From NCBI GenBank assembly GCA_036417435.1, contig CM070904.1:20566835-20630834 (forward strand): a DNA stretch of 64,000 nucleotides. Reading direction: 5' to 3'. The notes beneath the pieces were generated by a model. It searched no databases. It worked only from the letters and a program-made list of their open reading frames with translations, and was not told the DNA's origin. The position numbers and the translations under genes were made by a program. Of this stretch, positions 44,696 to 53,650 are shown one piece after another. Position 1 is the first letter of the stretch. Each line of letters starts with the position of its first letter. This DNA is from Inia geoffrensis (lineage: Eukaryota; Chordata; Mammalia; Artiodactyla; Iniidae).

Positions 44696-44937
44696 TAGCA
44701 ATAATCTTTCTTTTTTTTTTTCTTTCCTCTCTGCGGTACGCGGGCCTCTCACTGCCGTGGCCTCTCCCATTGCGGAGCACAGGCTCCGGACGTGCAGGCT
44801 CAGCGGCCGTGGCTCACGGGCCCAGCCGCTCCGCAGCATGTGGGATCTTCCTGGACCGGGACATGAACCCGTGTCCCCTGCATCAGCAGGTGGACCCCCA
44901 ACGACTGAGCCACCAGGGAAGCCTAGCAATAATCTTT
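44696..44937 (-). mobile_element. CHR-2 SINE with exact 14-bp TSD
   Basis: Reverse cetacean SINE: T-rich tail complement 44710-44730, 'ctgcggtacgcgggcctctc', 'gcaggctcagcggccgtggc', B-box complement 'catgaacccgtgtcccctgc', head complement 'ccaccagggaagc'. 'tagcaataatcttt' flanks it exactly at 44696-44709 and 44924-44937. Confidence 0.95.
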
Positions 44938-45304
44938 GATGTTCAACTACCTGGGTTTTTTGTTCAACCTCCTATGTATCCTGCTCCTCCCTGACCTCTT
45001 CGGAACAGTTTCTCAGAGCGATCTCAGAGGCTGTCTCCCAGGCTTAAGTCTTCAGGAAGTCCACCAAATAAAACATATGTAATTCTCAACTTTTAGGTTG
45101 TACATTATTTTTTAGTCAACAGTAGTCCCAGGTTATACCTTGTTAATGTCCTTCAGCCCCACCCGCACCTTTGAAAACAGTACCCCTATGTGTAAACTCT
45201 CCACTTATCACCTAGCTTGGAGGGCGAGGCGTCTCCAACTGTGACCTTACTGACAGAGCTGAGTGGCTCTTCTAGAGACAGGGAAAGATGGTCTCCCTCT
45301 CTGC

Positions 45305-45530
45305 CCAGGATTCACTTACTCCACAAATCCTTACTGAGAGCCTAGTGAGGACTGCACTGGGATCTGGTAGTGAACAGAACCCCCAAATGTCTTGCATTCA
45401 TGGGTTTCACATCTAACAGAGGGAGACAAACACTCCCTCCAAAGTAAAAGATACAATATGTTAGATGGTGGTGCACGCTATGGAGAGGGGTACCAAAGGC
45501 AAAGGAAAGGAGGACAGAGAACACTAGGGG
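45305..45530 (-). mobile_element. L2 LINE fragment
   Basis: Reverse L2: 'acttactccacaaatcctta', 'ctgcactgggatctggtagt', 'gaacagaacccccaaatgtc', 'catctaacagagggagacaa'. The 121-codon frame 45392-45757 runs through this and is not a gene. 45531-46724 holds nothing recognisable. Confidence 0.7.
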
Positions 45531-46724
45531 TTCAATTGGATACATGGTACCCAAGGAAGGACTGGTGTATTTGTGCAGGGCATGGCTATCAGGCTACACA
45601 AGACCAAGGGAAATCCCAACTCCAACAACGTGAGAAAACTTTTTATAAGAAAATTTTGGCTAACTGGTTGAAGGCAACAAGCAAGGATTTAACAAGCCAT
45701 GAATTTAACGAGAACCAAGATAAAAGAATATTAACATTAGTGAGGATAAATATTTAGTAAAAAACTTTAAGTATTTTAAGAATTTTACTGCCCTGCATTT
45801 GTATCCCACCCAGAACAGCACTTTACCCCAATAAGATATCTGGATAACAGGAAAATGTTATTTCAAGAGGGTGAGGCTTGATGCTGTTATTTCAAGCAAT
45901 AACTCAGGGCAAAATGTGTTTTTTTTTCCCAAATAATATTTTTCTCCTGATGAACTCTTTCCCTCCTCTCAATTTAAGAAGATACAGTCTGTCCTGGGTT
46001 CGTTTCTTCAAGGGTAGTAACGTGCCAGGACAGAAGTGTTTAATGGATCTTAGAGGATTTGGATCACAAACAGGATGCTGTGGAGAAGTGTTCCCCCCAG
46101 TGCTTCCAGGCACTGGGCAAGGGAGAAAAGGAGTGAAGAAAGAGGGTGGGGAGGGTGTGGTGAACTGGACAGCTAGGGCCTCTGAGGGAGCAAATGACCC
46201 TCAGATGCACCCAATCATGCAGAAACCAGAGCCGCCAGAAAACAGAGTCTTCGTATGAAATCAAGTAATTTTCAAATGCTCGACCTCATTAAAAATTTTG
46301 TGTTCAACACTGGGCCAGTTAAACAATCTGTCTGTGGACTGCCTTTGTTTTCTGGCCAGATGTAGCTGTTTACCAAAAGTTTGCCACCTCTTCTTTAAAG
46401 AGAGACAAAACCCACACTGTTCCATGGAGACGTAAAACCCTTCTTTGTCCCAATCCACCAGCACAAATAAAAACACTGTGCAAGAGGTGTTTGCCGAAGG
46501 AAGCCTGGGATGTGAGGGGTTGCAGTTTAGAGCAGAAAAGGCGTAGGACTGTAAAAAGAGCCATCCTTTGAACAACACAGCGGACACAAAACTCAGAGTC
46601 CACTGGGAAAGCCAAAGCAACCCTCGCATCTAAAATCCAAAGAGGTGTGGTTCCCCCCAGTGCACACTAAATGAGCTTCAGGCTAATTTGATTCTAACAC
46701 AGACAGGGTGACTCAAGTGACTAG

Positions 46725-46862
46725 ATTACCTAAAGATGAGGACACTGTGCTCAGAGAGGTGGAGTAATCTGCTGGCTTCACACAGTTAACAGGGGTGGAA
46801 GCAGGAGTTGATGCTGCTCTAGCTTATCAGGAGGTAGGTGCTCTTTCAATAACAGTACTATG
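46725..46862 (-). mobile_element. MIR fragment bordering the purine tract
   Basis: 'aaagatgaggacactgtgct', 'cacagttaacaggggtggaa', 'ggtaggtgctctttcaataa' form a reverse MIR. The purine tract begins within about 25 bp of its end. Confidence 0.6.
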
Positions 46863-48438
46863 AGTCCCATAGTCATCAGAGCTCAGAGACTGAGGAAGAC
46901 AAAAAAGAAACACACGCAGAAGGAGGAGGAGGAGGAGAAAAAGAAGATGAAAAGGATGTGGACAGAAAAGAAGGAAAAAAGAGAGAAGAGGAAGGAAGAA
47001 AGTAAAAGGAACAAAAAAAATGAAAAAAGAAAGAAAAAGAGAAGAAAGTGAAAGAAAAAAGGAAAGAAAGAAAAAGGAAGAAAAATGGATGAAAAGTGGG
47101 AAGAGAGGGACCATGGGGGAAGAAAGAAAAAAGAAAGGGCAGAGGAAAAGGGAAGAAAAAAGAAAACCAGGAAAGGGAAACATGAAAGCTTAGCCAGAAT
47201 GGGCAAGAATAAAAAGAGAAGTAAGAAAAAAAAAAAGATGAAAGGGAAGTGAAAAAGGAAGTGAGAGGAAGCAAAAACAGGAAGGAAGGAAGGAAGAAAA
47301 AACTACAAAGGGGAAGGAAGCCAAAGGAAGCAGACAATGGAAGTGAGAAGGGTAAGTTATAAAACAGAAACAAAAAAACAAAAACAAAACCAAAAAATAA
47401 TACAACAGAAACAAGAAAAAGTTAAGGAAAATAGCGAATCAGAAAGGGAAGCAAGAAAAGAGAACAAAAAATGGAATCAAGAAAGAGAAGCAAAAAAGGG
47501 AAGGAAGAAAAGCAAGAAAAAAGGAAATTTTAAATGAGAGGCAAGAAAAGGGAAACTAGAAAGGAAAATCAGAAAAGAGGAGAAAGAAAAGAGAAGCAAA
47601 AAAAAAAAAAAGAAGAAAAGAAGAAAATTGAAATGGAAAAGGAACCAGGAAGAGGGAAAGAGAAAAGGAAGGAAGAAAGATAAAAGAAGGAAAAAAATAA
47701 GGAAGAAAAAAAGACATGAAACTAGAGATGTGAGTACAAAGAAGAGGCAAATGGAAGTAACAGAGACAAGCTAGAAAGGTGAAGGAAGAAAAGAGAAGCA
47801 AGAAAAAGGAAGTAAGAAATGGAAGCAAGAAAGATAAGCAAGATAAAAGATGGAAGAAAAGAGGAGCAAGAAGTGGAAGCAAGAAAGAGGAATCAACAGC
47901 AAAGAAAGAAAAGCAAGTAATTATAAAGAAAACAGAAATGAGAAAAGGGAACTAAAGAGGACAGCAAAAACTGGAAGCAAGAAAGGGAAGAAATGTAAAA
48001 AAGAAAGAAAAGAAAGCAAGAACAGGGAAGCAAAAGCACAGAGGCAAAAACATGAAAACATGAAAATTAAAGTAAGAAAAGGGACATAAGAAAAGGGAAG
48101 GGAGTAAACAGGAACATAAAGGAGATCATGACAGGGATGTAAGAAAGGAAGCCAGGAAAAGAGAAGAAAGGAAGGGGAAAAGAAAAGGAAAAGGAGGAAA
48201 GGAAGTTAAAAATGGAAGTAAGAAAGAGGACAAAACCGGGAAGGAAGACTAGAGATGCAAGGAAAAGGGATAAAAAAGGAAGTTAGAAAGAAACGCATGA
48301 GAGAGAAGCAAGTAGGGGAAGAAAGGAAGATAGAAAGGGAAGCAAGGTAAGGGAATCAGGAAGGAGATGAGAAAAAAGGGAAGCAAAAAAAGTAAGGGAG
48401 TAAAGACAAACAAGAAAAGGGAAGCAAAGCGTGGAAGT

Positions 48439-48794
48439 AAGAAAGGGAAGCGGGGCTTCCCTGGTGGCACAGTGGTTAAGAATCCACCTTCCAATACAGG
48501 GGACGCTGGTTCGAGCCCTGGTCCAGGAAGATCCCACATGCCGCACAGCAACTAAGCCCAGGCACCCCAACTACTGAGCCTGCGCTCCAGAGCCCACAAG
48601 CCACAACTACTGAGCTCGTGTGCCTAGAGCCCGTGCTCCACAACAAAAGGAGCCACCACAATGAGAAGCCCACACACCACAATGAAGAGCAGCCCCCGCT
48701 CGCCACAATTAGAGAAAGCCCGCGCACAGCAACGAAGACCCAATGCAGCCAAAAATAAATAAATAAATTTATTAAGAAAAAAAGAAAGGGAAGC
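48439..48794 (+). mobile_element. CHR-1 SINE in the purine tract, 13-bp TSD
   Basis: Plus-strand long-form SINE: 'ggggcttccctggtggcaca', 'gctggttcgagccctggtcc', modules 'ccacaactactgagc', then 'agagaaagcccgcgcacagc', 'acgaagacccaatgcagcc', with tail 'aaaaataaataaataaattt'. 'aagaaagggaagc' occurs at 48439-48451 and 48782-48794. Because the host is GA repeat, chance contributes to that match, but both copies abut the SINE ends. Confidence 0.9.
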
Positions 48795-49683
48795 AAAAAC
48801 ACAAAAGCAAGCGAAGGAAAGCAAGATAAAGGAAGAAAGAAAAGGCAAGTGAGAAAAGAGGCACAAACTTGCAAGTAAAGAAAACAAAATAGCAAAGTAG
48901 AAAAGGGAAGCAAGAAATGAGAAGAAAGAAAATGAGAAAAAGAAAGCAAAGAAGAGGAAGTGAGATGAGGACAGCAAGAAAGGACAGCAAAGTAAAGAAG
49001 GAAGACAGGAAAGGAAGACAAGAGATGCATAATAGGGAGGTAAAAGGGGGAAAAAAGAGCAGGGAAGGGTGAAAAGAGAACAGAGAAGAGGGAAGCTAAA
49101 AAAAAGAAAGGGGAATAGGGAAGGAAGAAAGGAAAGCCAAAAAGGAGAAATAAGAGCAAAGAAGAAAAAATGAATCAAGAAAAGAGAAACAAGAAATGAG
49201 GAGCAAGGAAGGAAAGACAAAAGAGAGAGGGAAAAAGAGAAGCAAGAACGGGAATTAAGAGAAGGGAAGTGATAAAAACAAAACAAGGAAAGGGAAGCAA
49301 AATAGGGAAAGAAGAAAAGAGGGCAAGAAAAAGGAAACAAAAAAGAAGTGAAAAAAAGGGAAGCAGGAGTAGAGAAGAAAGAAAGGAGTGAGAAAGGGAT
49401 GTGAGAAAAGGAAGTCAAGATAGGGAAGCAAAATAGAGAACTAAGAAAAAGAAGAAAGAATAGGCAAGGAAATTCAGGCAGTAAGAGTGGTAAACAAGAA
49501 AGAGAAGTGAGGGGAAAAGTGAAAAAGAAGTCAGGAGAGAGACATGAGAAAAGAGAAGCCAAAAAGTGAAGTGAGCAGAGGAACATGAAAAAGGAAGGTA
49601 ACATTAGAGGTAATGAAATGGAAGCACGAAAGGAAAGGAAGAAGAGAAGCAAAGCTAAAAAAGGGAAGGAAAAAAAAGGAAGA

Positions 49684-49900
49684 AGGGGGCCTCCCTGGGC
49701 TCAGGGGTTGAGCGTCCACCTGCCGATGCAGGGGACACGGGTTCGTGCCCCGGTCCGGGAAGATCCCACATGCCGCGGAGCGGCTGGGCCCGTGAGCCAT
49801 GGCCACTGAGCCTGCGCATCCAGAGCCCGTGCTCCACAACGGGAGAGGCCACAACAGGGAGAGGCCCGCGTACTGCAAAAAAAAAAAAAGAAAAAAGGAA
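49684..49900 (+). mobile_element. CHR-2 SINE in the purine tract
   Basis: Plus-strand short-form SINE. The head is degenerate at 49688-49710 ('ggcctccctgggctcagggg', missing the 'tggtggcgcag' A-box core). The B-box is 'acgggttcgtgccccggtcc', the body 'catgccgcggagcggctggg' and 'gagaggcccgcgtactgc', with an A13 tail. The A-box damage probably makes it transcriptionally dead. The TSD is likely 'gaaaaaaggaag'-type but cannot be separated from the GA host repeat. Confidence 0.9.
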
Positions 49901-50559
49901 GCAAGGAAAGACAAACAAGAATGGGAAGTGGCAGAGGAACAGAAGAAACTAGAGAAGGAAGCAAGAAAAGGCAGCAGAGGAACAGCAAGCAAGAAAAGCA
50001 AGGCAAAAAGGGAAGTTTCAAAAGGGAAGCAGGAAGAAAAAAAAAGACAAGAAAGAAAAGGGAAGCAAAATATGGAAATGAGAAAGGGAAGCAAAAACAG
50101 GTGAAACAAACAATGAAGCAAAGGGAAGCAAGAGAAGAGTAGCAGGCTGGGGAGGAAGAAAAGGGAAGTGAGGAAAGAGCAGTGAAAACTACAGGCAAGG
50201 AGAATGAAATTGGGAAGTAAAAAGGGAAGAAAGAAATGCTAAGAAAGAAAATGGAAGCGAGAAAGAGGAAGCCAGAAAAGGGAAGGAAGAAGGGAGAAGC
50301 GAGAAAAGAGAGAAAACAAAGATGCAAAGGAAAGAAAATAGGGAAGTAAGAAACAAAATCAAGAAAAGAGAACAAAAGGGGGTAAGAAAGATAAGGGAAG
50401 GGCAAAACGGAAGCAGAAAAAGGGAAGAAAATTAAGGAAGTGAGAGAAGGAAGTGAGAAGAGGAAAGCAAGAAAAGAGAAGTGAGAAAAGGGAAGACAAA
50501 AGTGAAAGCAATGAAAGCAAAACATAACAGTGAGGCAAGAGGGGAGGGGGAAGAATCTT

Positions 50560-50896
50560 CAATCTACGGAGCTCCCAGAATAGTAATGTTGCCCCTGGAG
50601 TCCTTTAGGAAGTGAGAAGTCCTTCAATAAGGAAAATCGACTTCCAGCAACAGGAGTAGCTTATATGGACTGACTCAGGACCAGCCAATCAGCTTCCAAG
50701 TTTGAAATCTCCACTCCACCTCCTACCCCCTGCCACTCCTTACATTTCATACTGAACCCTGGCTCCAGGAGACAGATTTGAGAGCTTTGCTTCCTATCTT
50801 CTTCCTGGTTGATCTCACAATAAAACTCTTCTCAAAACCCAGTGCCATAGTATTGGACTCTCTGGGCCTAGGGCAGGGAGCCCTTGCCTGGTAACA
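50560..50896 (+). mobile_element. Class I ERV LTR, 3' part
   Basis: U3-like text contains 'ccagccaatcagcttccaag' (CCAAT box), then 'tttgcttcctatcttcttcc', a polyadenylation signal 'aataaa' at 50819-50824, and a gammaretrovirus-like R/U5 ending 'cttgcctggtaaca' at 50896. The 5' boundary is not visible; upstream is the purine tract. No gag, pol or env follows, so this is a solo or truncated LTR. Subfamily unknown. Confidence 0.55.
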
Positions 50897-52399
50897 GGAG
50901 AGAAAGATGAAGAAAAGAGGGAGGGAGGGAGGATATTTCCACTGCCATTTGCATGCTCACTTCTAAACGAGAGTTCTCCCCAGCTTCACAAGTTCCTGGG
51001 GCCCAAACCCAACTGCACAAGAATTAGACAGAAATCAGAGAGGAAGAGAGAGCACAGGGAAAGACAAAAGTGCGCTGTTTCCGTGCCCAGGGCAGTGTAT
51101 AGAATGGGCTTGTCCTGCCTGAGGCCAAAGAGAAATCCAGTTTAGAGAAGGATTTTTGTAAGGAGAGCCCGATCTAGCAACTCCATACAGTGGAATCTTT
51201 GTTATTCACAGCATGAAAGAATGAAGGAATTTACTGTGTCCATTCATGTTTCTCCAGGCCATCAAAGCTCTGGCCCCTTCCCCCCTCAACCTCAGAGGAC
51301 TCAAAGGGGCCCAGCTATGCTTGGCAGACTTTGAGAGAAAATCATTTGTTGTTTACTCCAAAGCTGCGGTGGCTTATGAAGAGTTTGAAGGTGCTCCTCA
51401 AGATGTAAAAGATAAGTGTGGTGTTATCTTTGCCCTACTATGAAGCACCTGGTCACCCTCAACCTCTTGCATTCCCATGAAAAGAAACTAAAAACACTTT
51501 TTACACAGTGCTAGCCCCCAAAGTGCTAGTGGAGTTGAGTGGGATGTTACTCTCTTTCTAATGTGAAGGTCTGTGTTATTGAAGGATTCCAGCTGTGGTT
51601 TCTGGTAGCCTCTGGAATGTTCTGCCTCACTGCTTTCTGAGTCTCGGATATGAGGATACCATCTCTACCAAGTGGAGGAAAAGCAAACACACTATCCTCT
51701 GCTCATAAAAGAAACAGAAAGGGGTGCATGAAAAACCTTATTTCTTCAGTGCGGCATGGAGAGTTTTCATGACTTTATCCCCGCAGATAAATGAGCGTTG
51801 CATCCTCCCCATCACACCTGAAACCTGGCACAGAATTGAGGGCTGCAGATGTCTGCTCTAAAATGAAGCAGTGTGGGGCATGGGGAAGCACCCAGGACTG
51901 GCATGTGTTTTCCCTCTGCTTTGACAATAACCCAAGGTCAGTGACCAGGCGAGTCACCGAACGATGGTTGTCAGTTTCTTCATCAGTGAAATCAATGAAC
52001 TGATTTCATTTGGGGTCTCAAAATGAAGCTGAAACTGGGCAGCAGACTTGCCATGTTTGCTGCATGCCACCAGCTCTGCCTGGCTTGTGACATCTCCTGG
52101 GCTGGCCCATCTGAAGGTTCTTACTGAGCTCATGCAGTGCTCATTCCCCCAAGTGAAACACAAGCAGGGCAGCATCATGCCATTCCCCTTCCCACCTCTG
52201 TGACCTGCTTTCCCCAGCCTCCTCTGGGGACTTCACTTCTGTTCATCTCTTATATGTCGGGGTTCCTCATCCCAGTCTACATAACACATCCTGGGTGCTT
52301 GCTTCAACCCCCAGTGCGTCCAGGGCTGAGTGGTCATGACTCTTCAGCCCACATTTTACCCTTAGTCTGCTCTATTTACCCCGAGCATCTTTATTTAGA
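50897..52399. other. Unique sequence holding one exon-like block
   Basis: No repeat is recognised. The only coding-like signal is 51259-51443 (separate entry). Frames at 51791-52003 and 52137-52439 have no domain and resemble random or L2-like text. Confidence 0.4.
51259..51443 (+). CDS. Possible terminal coding exon or gene fragment, unrecognised
   Basis: The open frame reads AIKALAPSPLNLRGLKGAQL and on through FERKSFVVYSKAAVAYEEFE to KDKCGVIFALL and a TGA at 51441-51443, about 61 codons. It directly follows a good-looking splice acceptor, 'ttcatgtttctccag', at 51244-51258, so it could be a last exon rather than starting at the ATG at 51246. The residue mix (Lys, Glu, Ala, aromatic residues, few rare codons) is more protein-like than other frames in the window. 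I do not recognise a family, see no clear AATAAA close downstream and cannot find a partner exon. It could equally be chance or a decayed pseudogene. Confidence 0.22.
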
Positions 52400-52588
52400 T
52401 GCTCCAAAAGCATCTCATTCTCAACCTGTGCAAAACTAACCCACATTTTCTCTCCTTGCTCTCGACCAGCTCCACACCTAGTTGCTCTCACTCACCACTC
52501 CTTTTCCAACCTCTGAACTTTGCTGTCCCATTTGCTTGGGATACCCACTTCCAAACTCCTACTCATCCTTCAAATACCAGCTTGCATT

Positions 52589-53427
52589 TGTTACTGAGCC
52601 AAACTTGAGTCTGCTCACCCATGCACAGTAAAGTCAATCTACTGACACCAGGTTGTGGTGAAGGAAAGTGCAGCATTTATTGCAGGGCACCCACCAAGGA
52701 GTCCAGGTAGCTAGGGCTCAAAAGGCCTGAACTCCCTAATGGCTTTCAGGGAAGGGTTTATATAGACAGGGTGAGGGAGGCGGTGGTTTGTGGGGTGTAT
52801 GATCAACAGCTCATGGACATTCTTCTGACTGGTTGATAGTGAGGTAATTGGAAGACAGCATCATCAGCCTTCTGGTTCCAGTAGTCTATTGGGCACATAC
52901 ACTTAACTTCTTCCACCTGGTAGGAGTTTCAGTACCTGCAAAACAGATCAAAGGATATGGCTCAGAATATTATCTATAGCCCTTGAGGAGGAACTGAAGG
53001 TCCTTGACTTTGTTTAATGGCTACACAATTTTTTTTTTTGCGGTACGCGGGCCTCTCACTGCTGTGGCCTCTCCCATTGAGGAGCGCAGGCTCCAGACGT
53101 GCAGGCTCAGCGGCCATGGCTCACGGGCCCAGCTGCTCTGCGGCACGTGGGATCTTCCCGGACGGGGGCACAAACCTGTGTCCCCTGCATCGGCAGGTGG
53201 ACTCTCAACCACTACGCCACCAGGGAAGCCCTACACTATTATTATTTTGTCTTGCTTGACTGTTTTCCTTTCTTTCTGCATTCTCTCACTTCTCTGATAA
53301 AATTTACTCTTTGGAACTCGGGGAAGGTCTGGGAGGCTAAAGTTTTTCTACAGATAAGAGGCAAGCAAAGGACATGGGGGATGGCGGTCTGTTCCAGGAT
53401 GACACCATAGGGTCCTACTTGGTTACA
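52589..53427 (-). mobile_element. Class I ERV solo LTR, copy 1 (reverse orientation)
   Basis: About 637 bp of LTR after removing the SINE at 53031-53230. Read on the minus strand it starts 'tgtaaccaagtaggacccta' and contains 'ccagtcagaag' where copy 2 has a CCAAT box. A TATA-like 'tatataaac' lies at about 52757-52765, and the poly-A signal 'aataaa' is the complement of 52676-52681. It ends 'gtttggctcagtaaca'. 'cattt' adjoins both edges, consistent with a 4-5 bp TSD. No internal viral genes remain. Confidence 0.85.
53021..53240 (-). mobile_element. CHR-2 SINE inside ERV LTR copy 1
   Basis: Reverse cetacean SINE: T-run at 53029-53039, 'gcggtacgcgggcctctcac', 'gtgcaggctcagcggccatg', B-box complement 'cacaaacctgtgtcccctgc', head complement 'ccaccagggaagcc'. 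The flanks 'ctacacaatt' (53021-53030) and 'ctacactatt' (53231-53240) match at 9 of 10. Its absence from LTR copy 2 gives the empty-site sequence. Confidence 0.93.
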
Positions 53428-53650
53428 TTTCCTCAAAGAAGCTCTCTCTGCCCACCAAAACTGTGCTGCTCTGGGCTGTCCGAGCACCCTGGATTTCTAC
53501 CTCTCTCCCACCACCTGTCAGCACATCTGAGCAGTCATAATGTATTCACCTGTTTACCCTCACCTCCATAAAGCAAGCTCAGCATCTTGTCACCATTGCT
53601 TCTCCTGTACTTAACACTGTACCTGGCCCAGTGGATAACTGTGGAATAAG

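Larger units (their letters stand above)
46886..50555 (+). repeat. Giant polypurine (GA-rich) degenerate minisatellite
   Basis: About 3.67 kb whose + strand is almost entirely A and G, apart from two inserted SINEs (48452-48781, 49688-49889). Local units are imperfect and about 13-16 bp. The words 'gggaagcaagaaa', 'aaagggaag' and 'gaagtaagaaa' recur with shifting spacing, and a short GGA triplet run lies at 46920-46935. C occurs mainly in 'gcaag'. Pyrimidine-rich minus-strand reading gives long Phe/Ser/Leu open frames (for example 48624-49652, 342 codons; 49701-50525), which are composition artefacts. Such homopurine stretches can adopt H-DNA triplexes and slow replication forks. That is known behaviour of the sequence class and has not been shown here. 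Confidence 0.93.
52400..53650 (+). mobile_element. L2 LINE 3' region split by an ERV LTR
   Basis: The left part 52400-52588 ('tgggatacccacttccaaac', 'catccttcaaataccagctt') continues after the LTR at 53428 ('cctcaaagaagctctctctg', 'gtacttaacactgtacctgg'), in the order of the L2 'catccttcaagacccagctc ... cctccaggaagcc' region. The LTR therefore inserted into an L2. Confidence 0.6.

Noticed and set aside
48624..49652. 342-codon minus-strand open frame rich in Phe, Leu and Ser (and similar frames at 46827-50525)
   Set aside because: These are the reading of a polypurine tract's pyrimidine strand. Low stop-codon frequency is a consequence of composition (TTT, CTT, TCC codons). Several overlapping frames are open at once, and two run through SINEs.
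50560..50896. A third copy of the 52.6/57.0 kb LTR family
   Set aside because: It shares the general CCAAT, aataaa and 'gtaaca' layout, but the sequence between these landmarks does not match, so it is treated as a different class I LTR.
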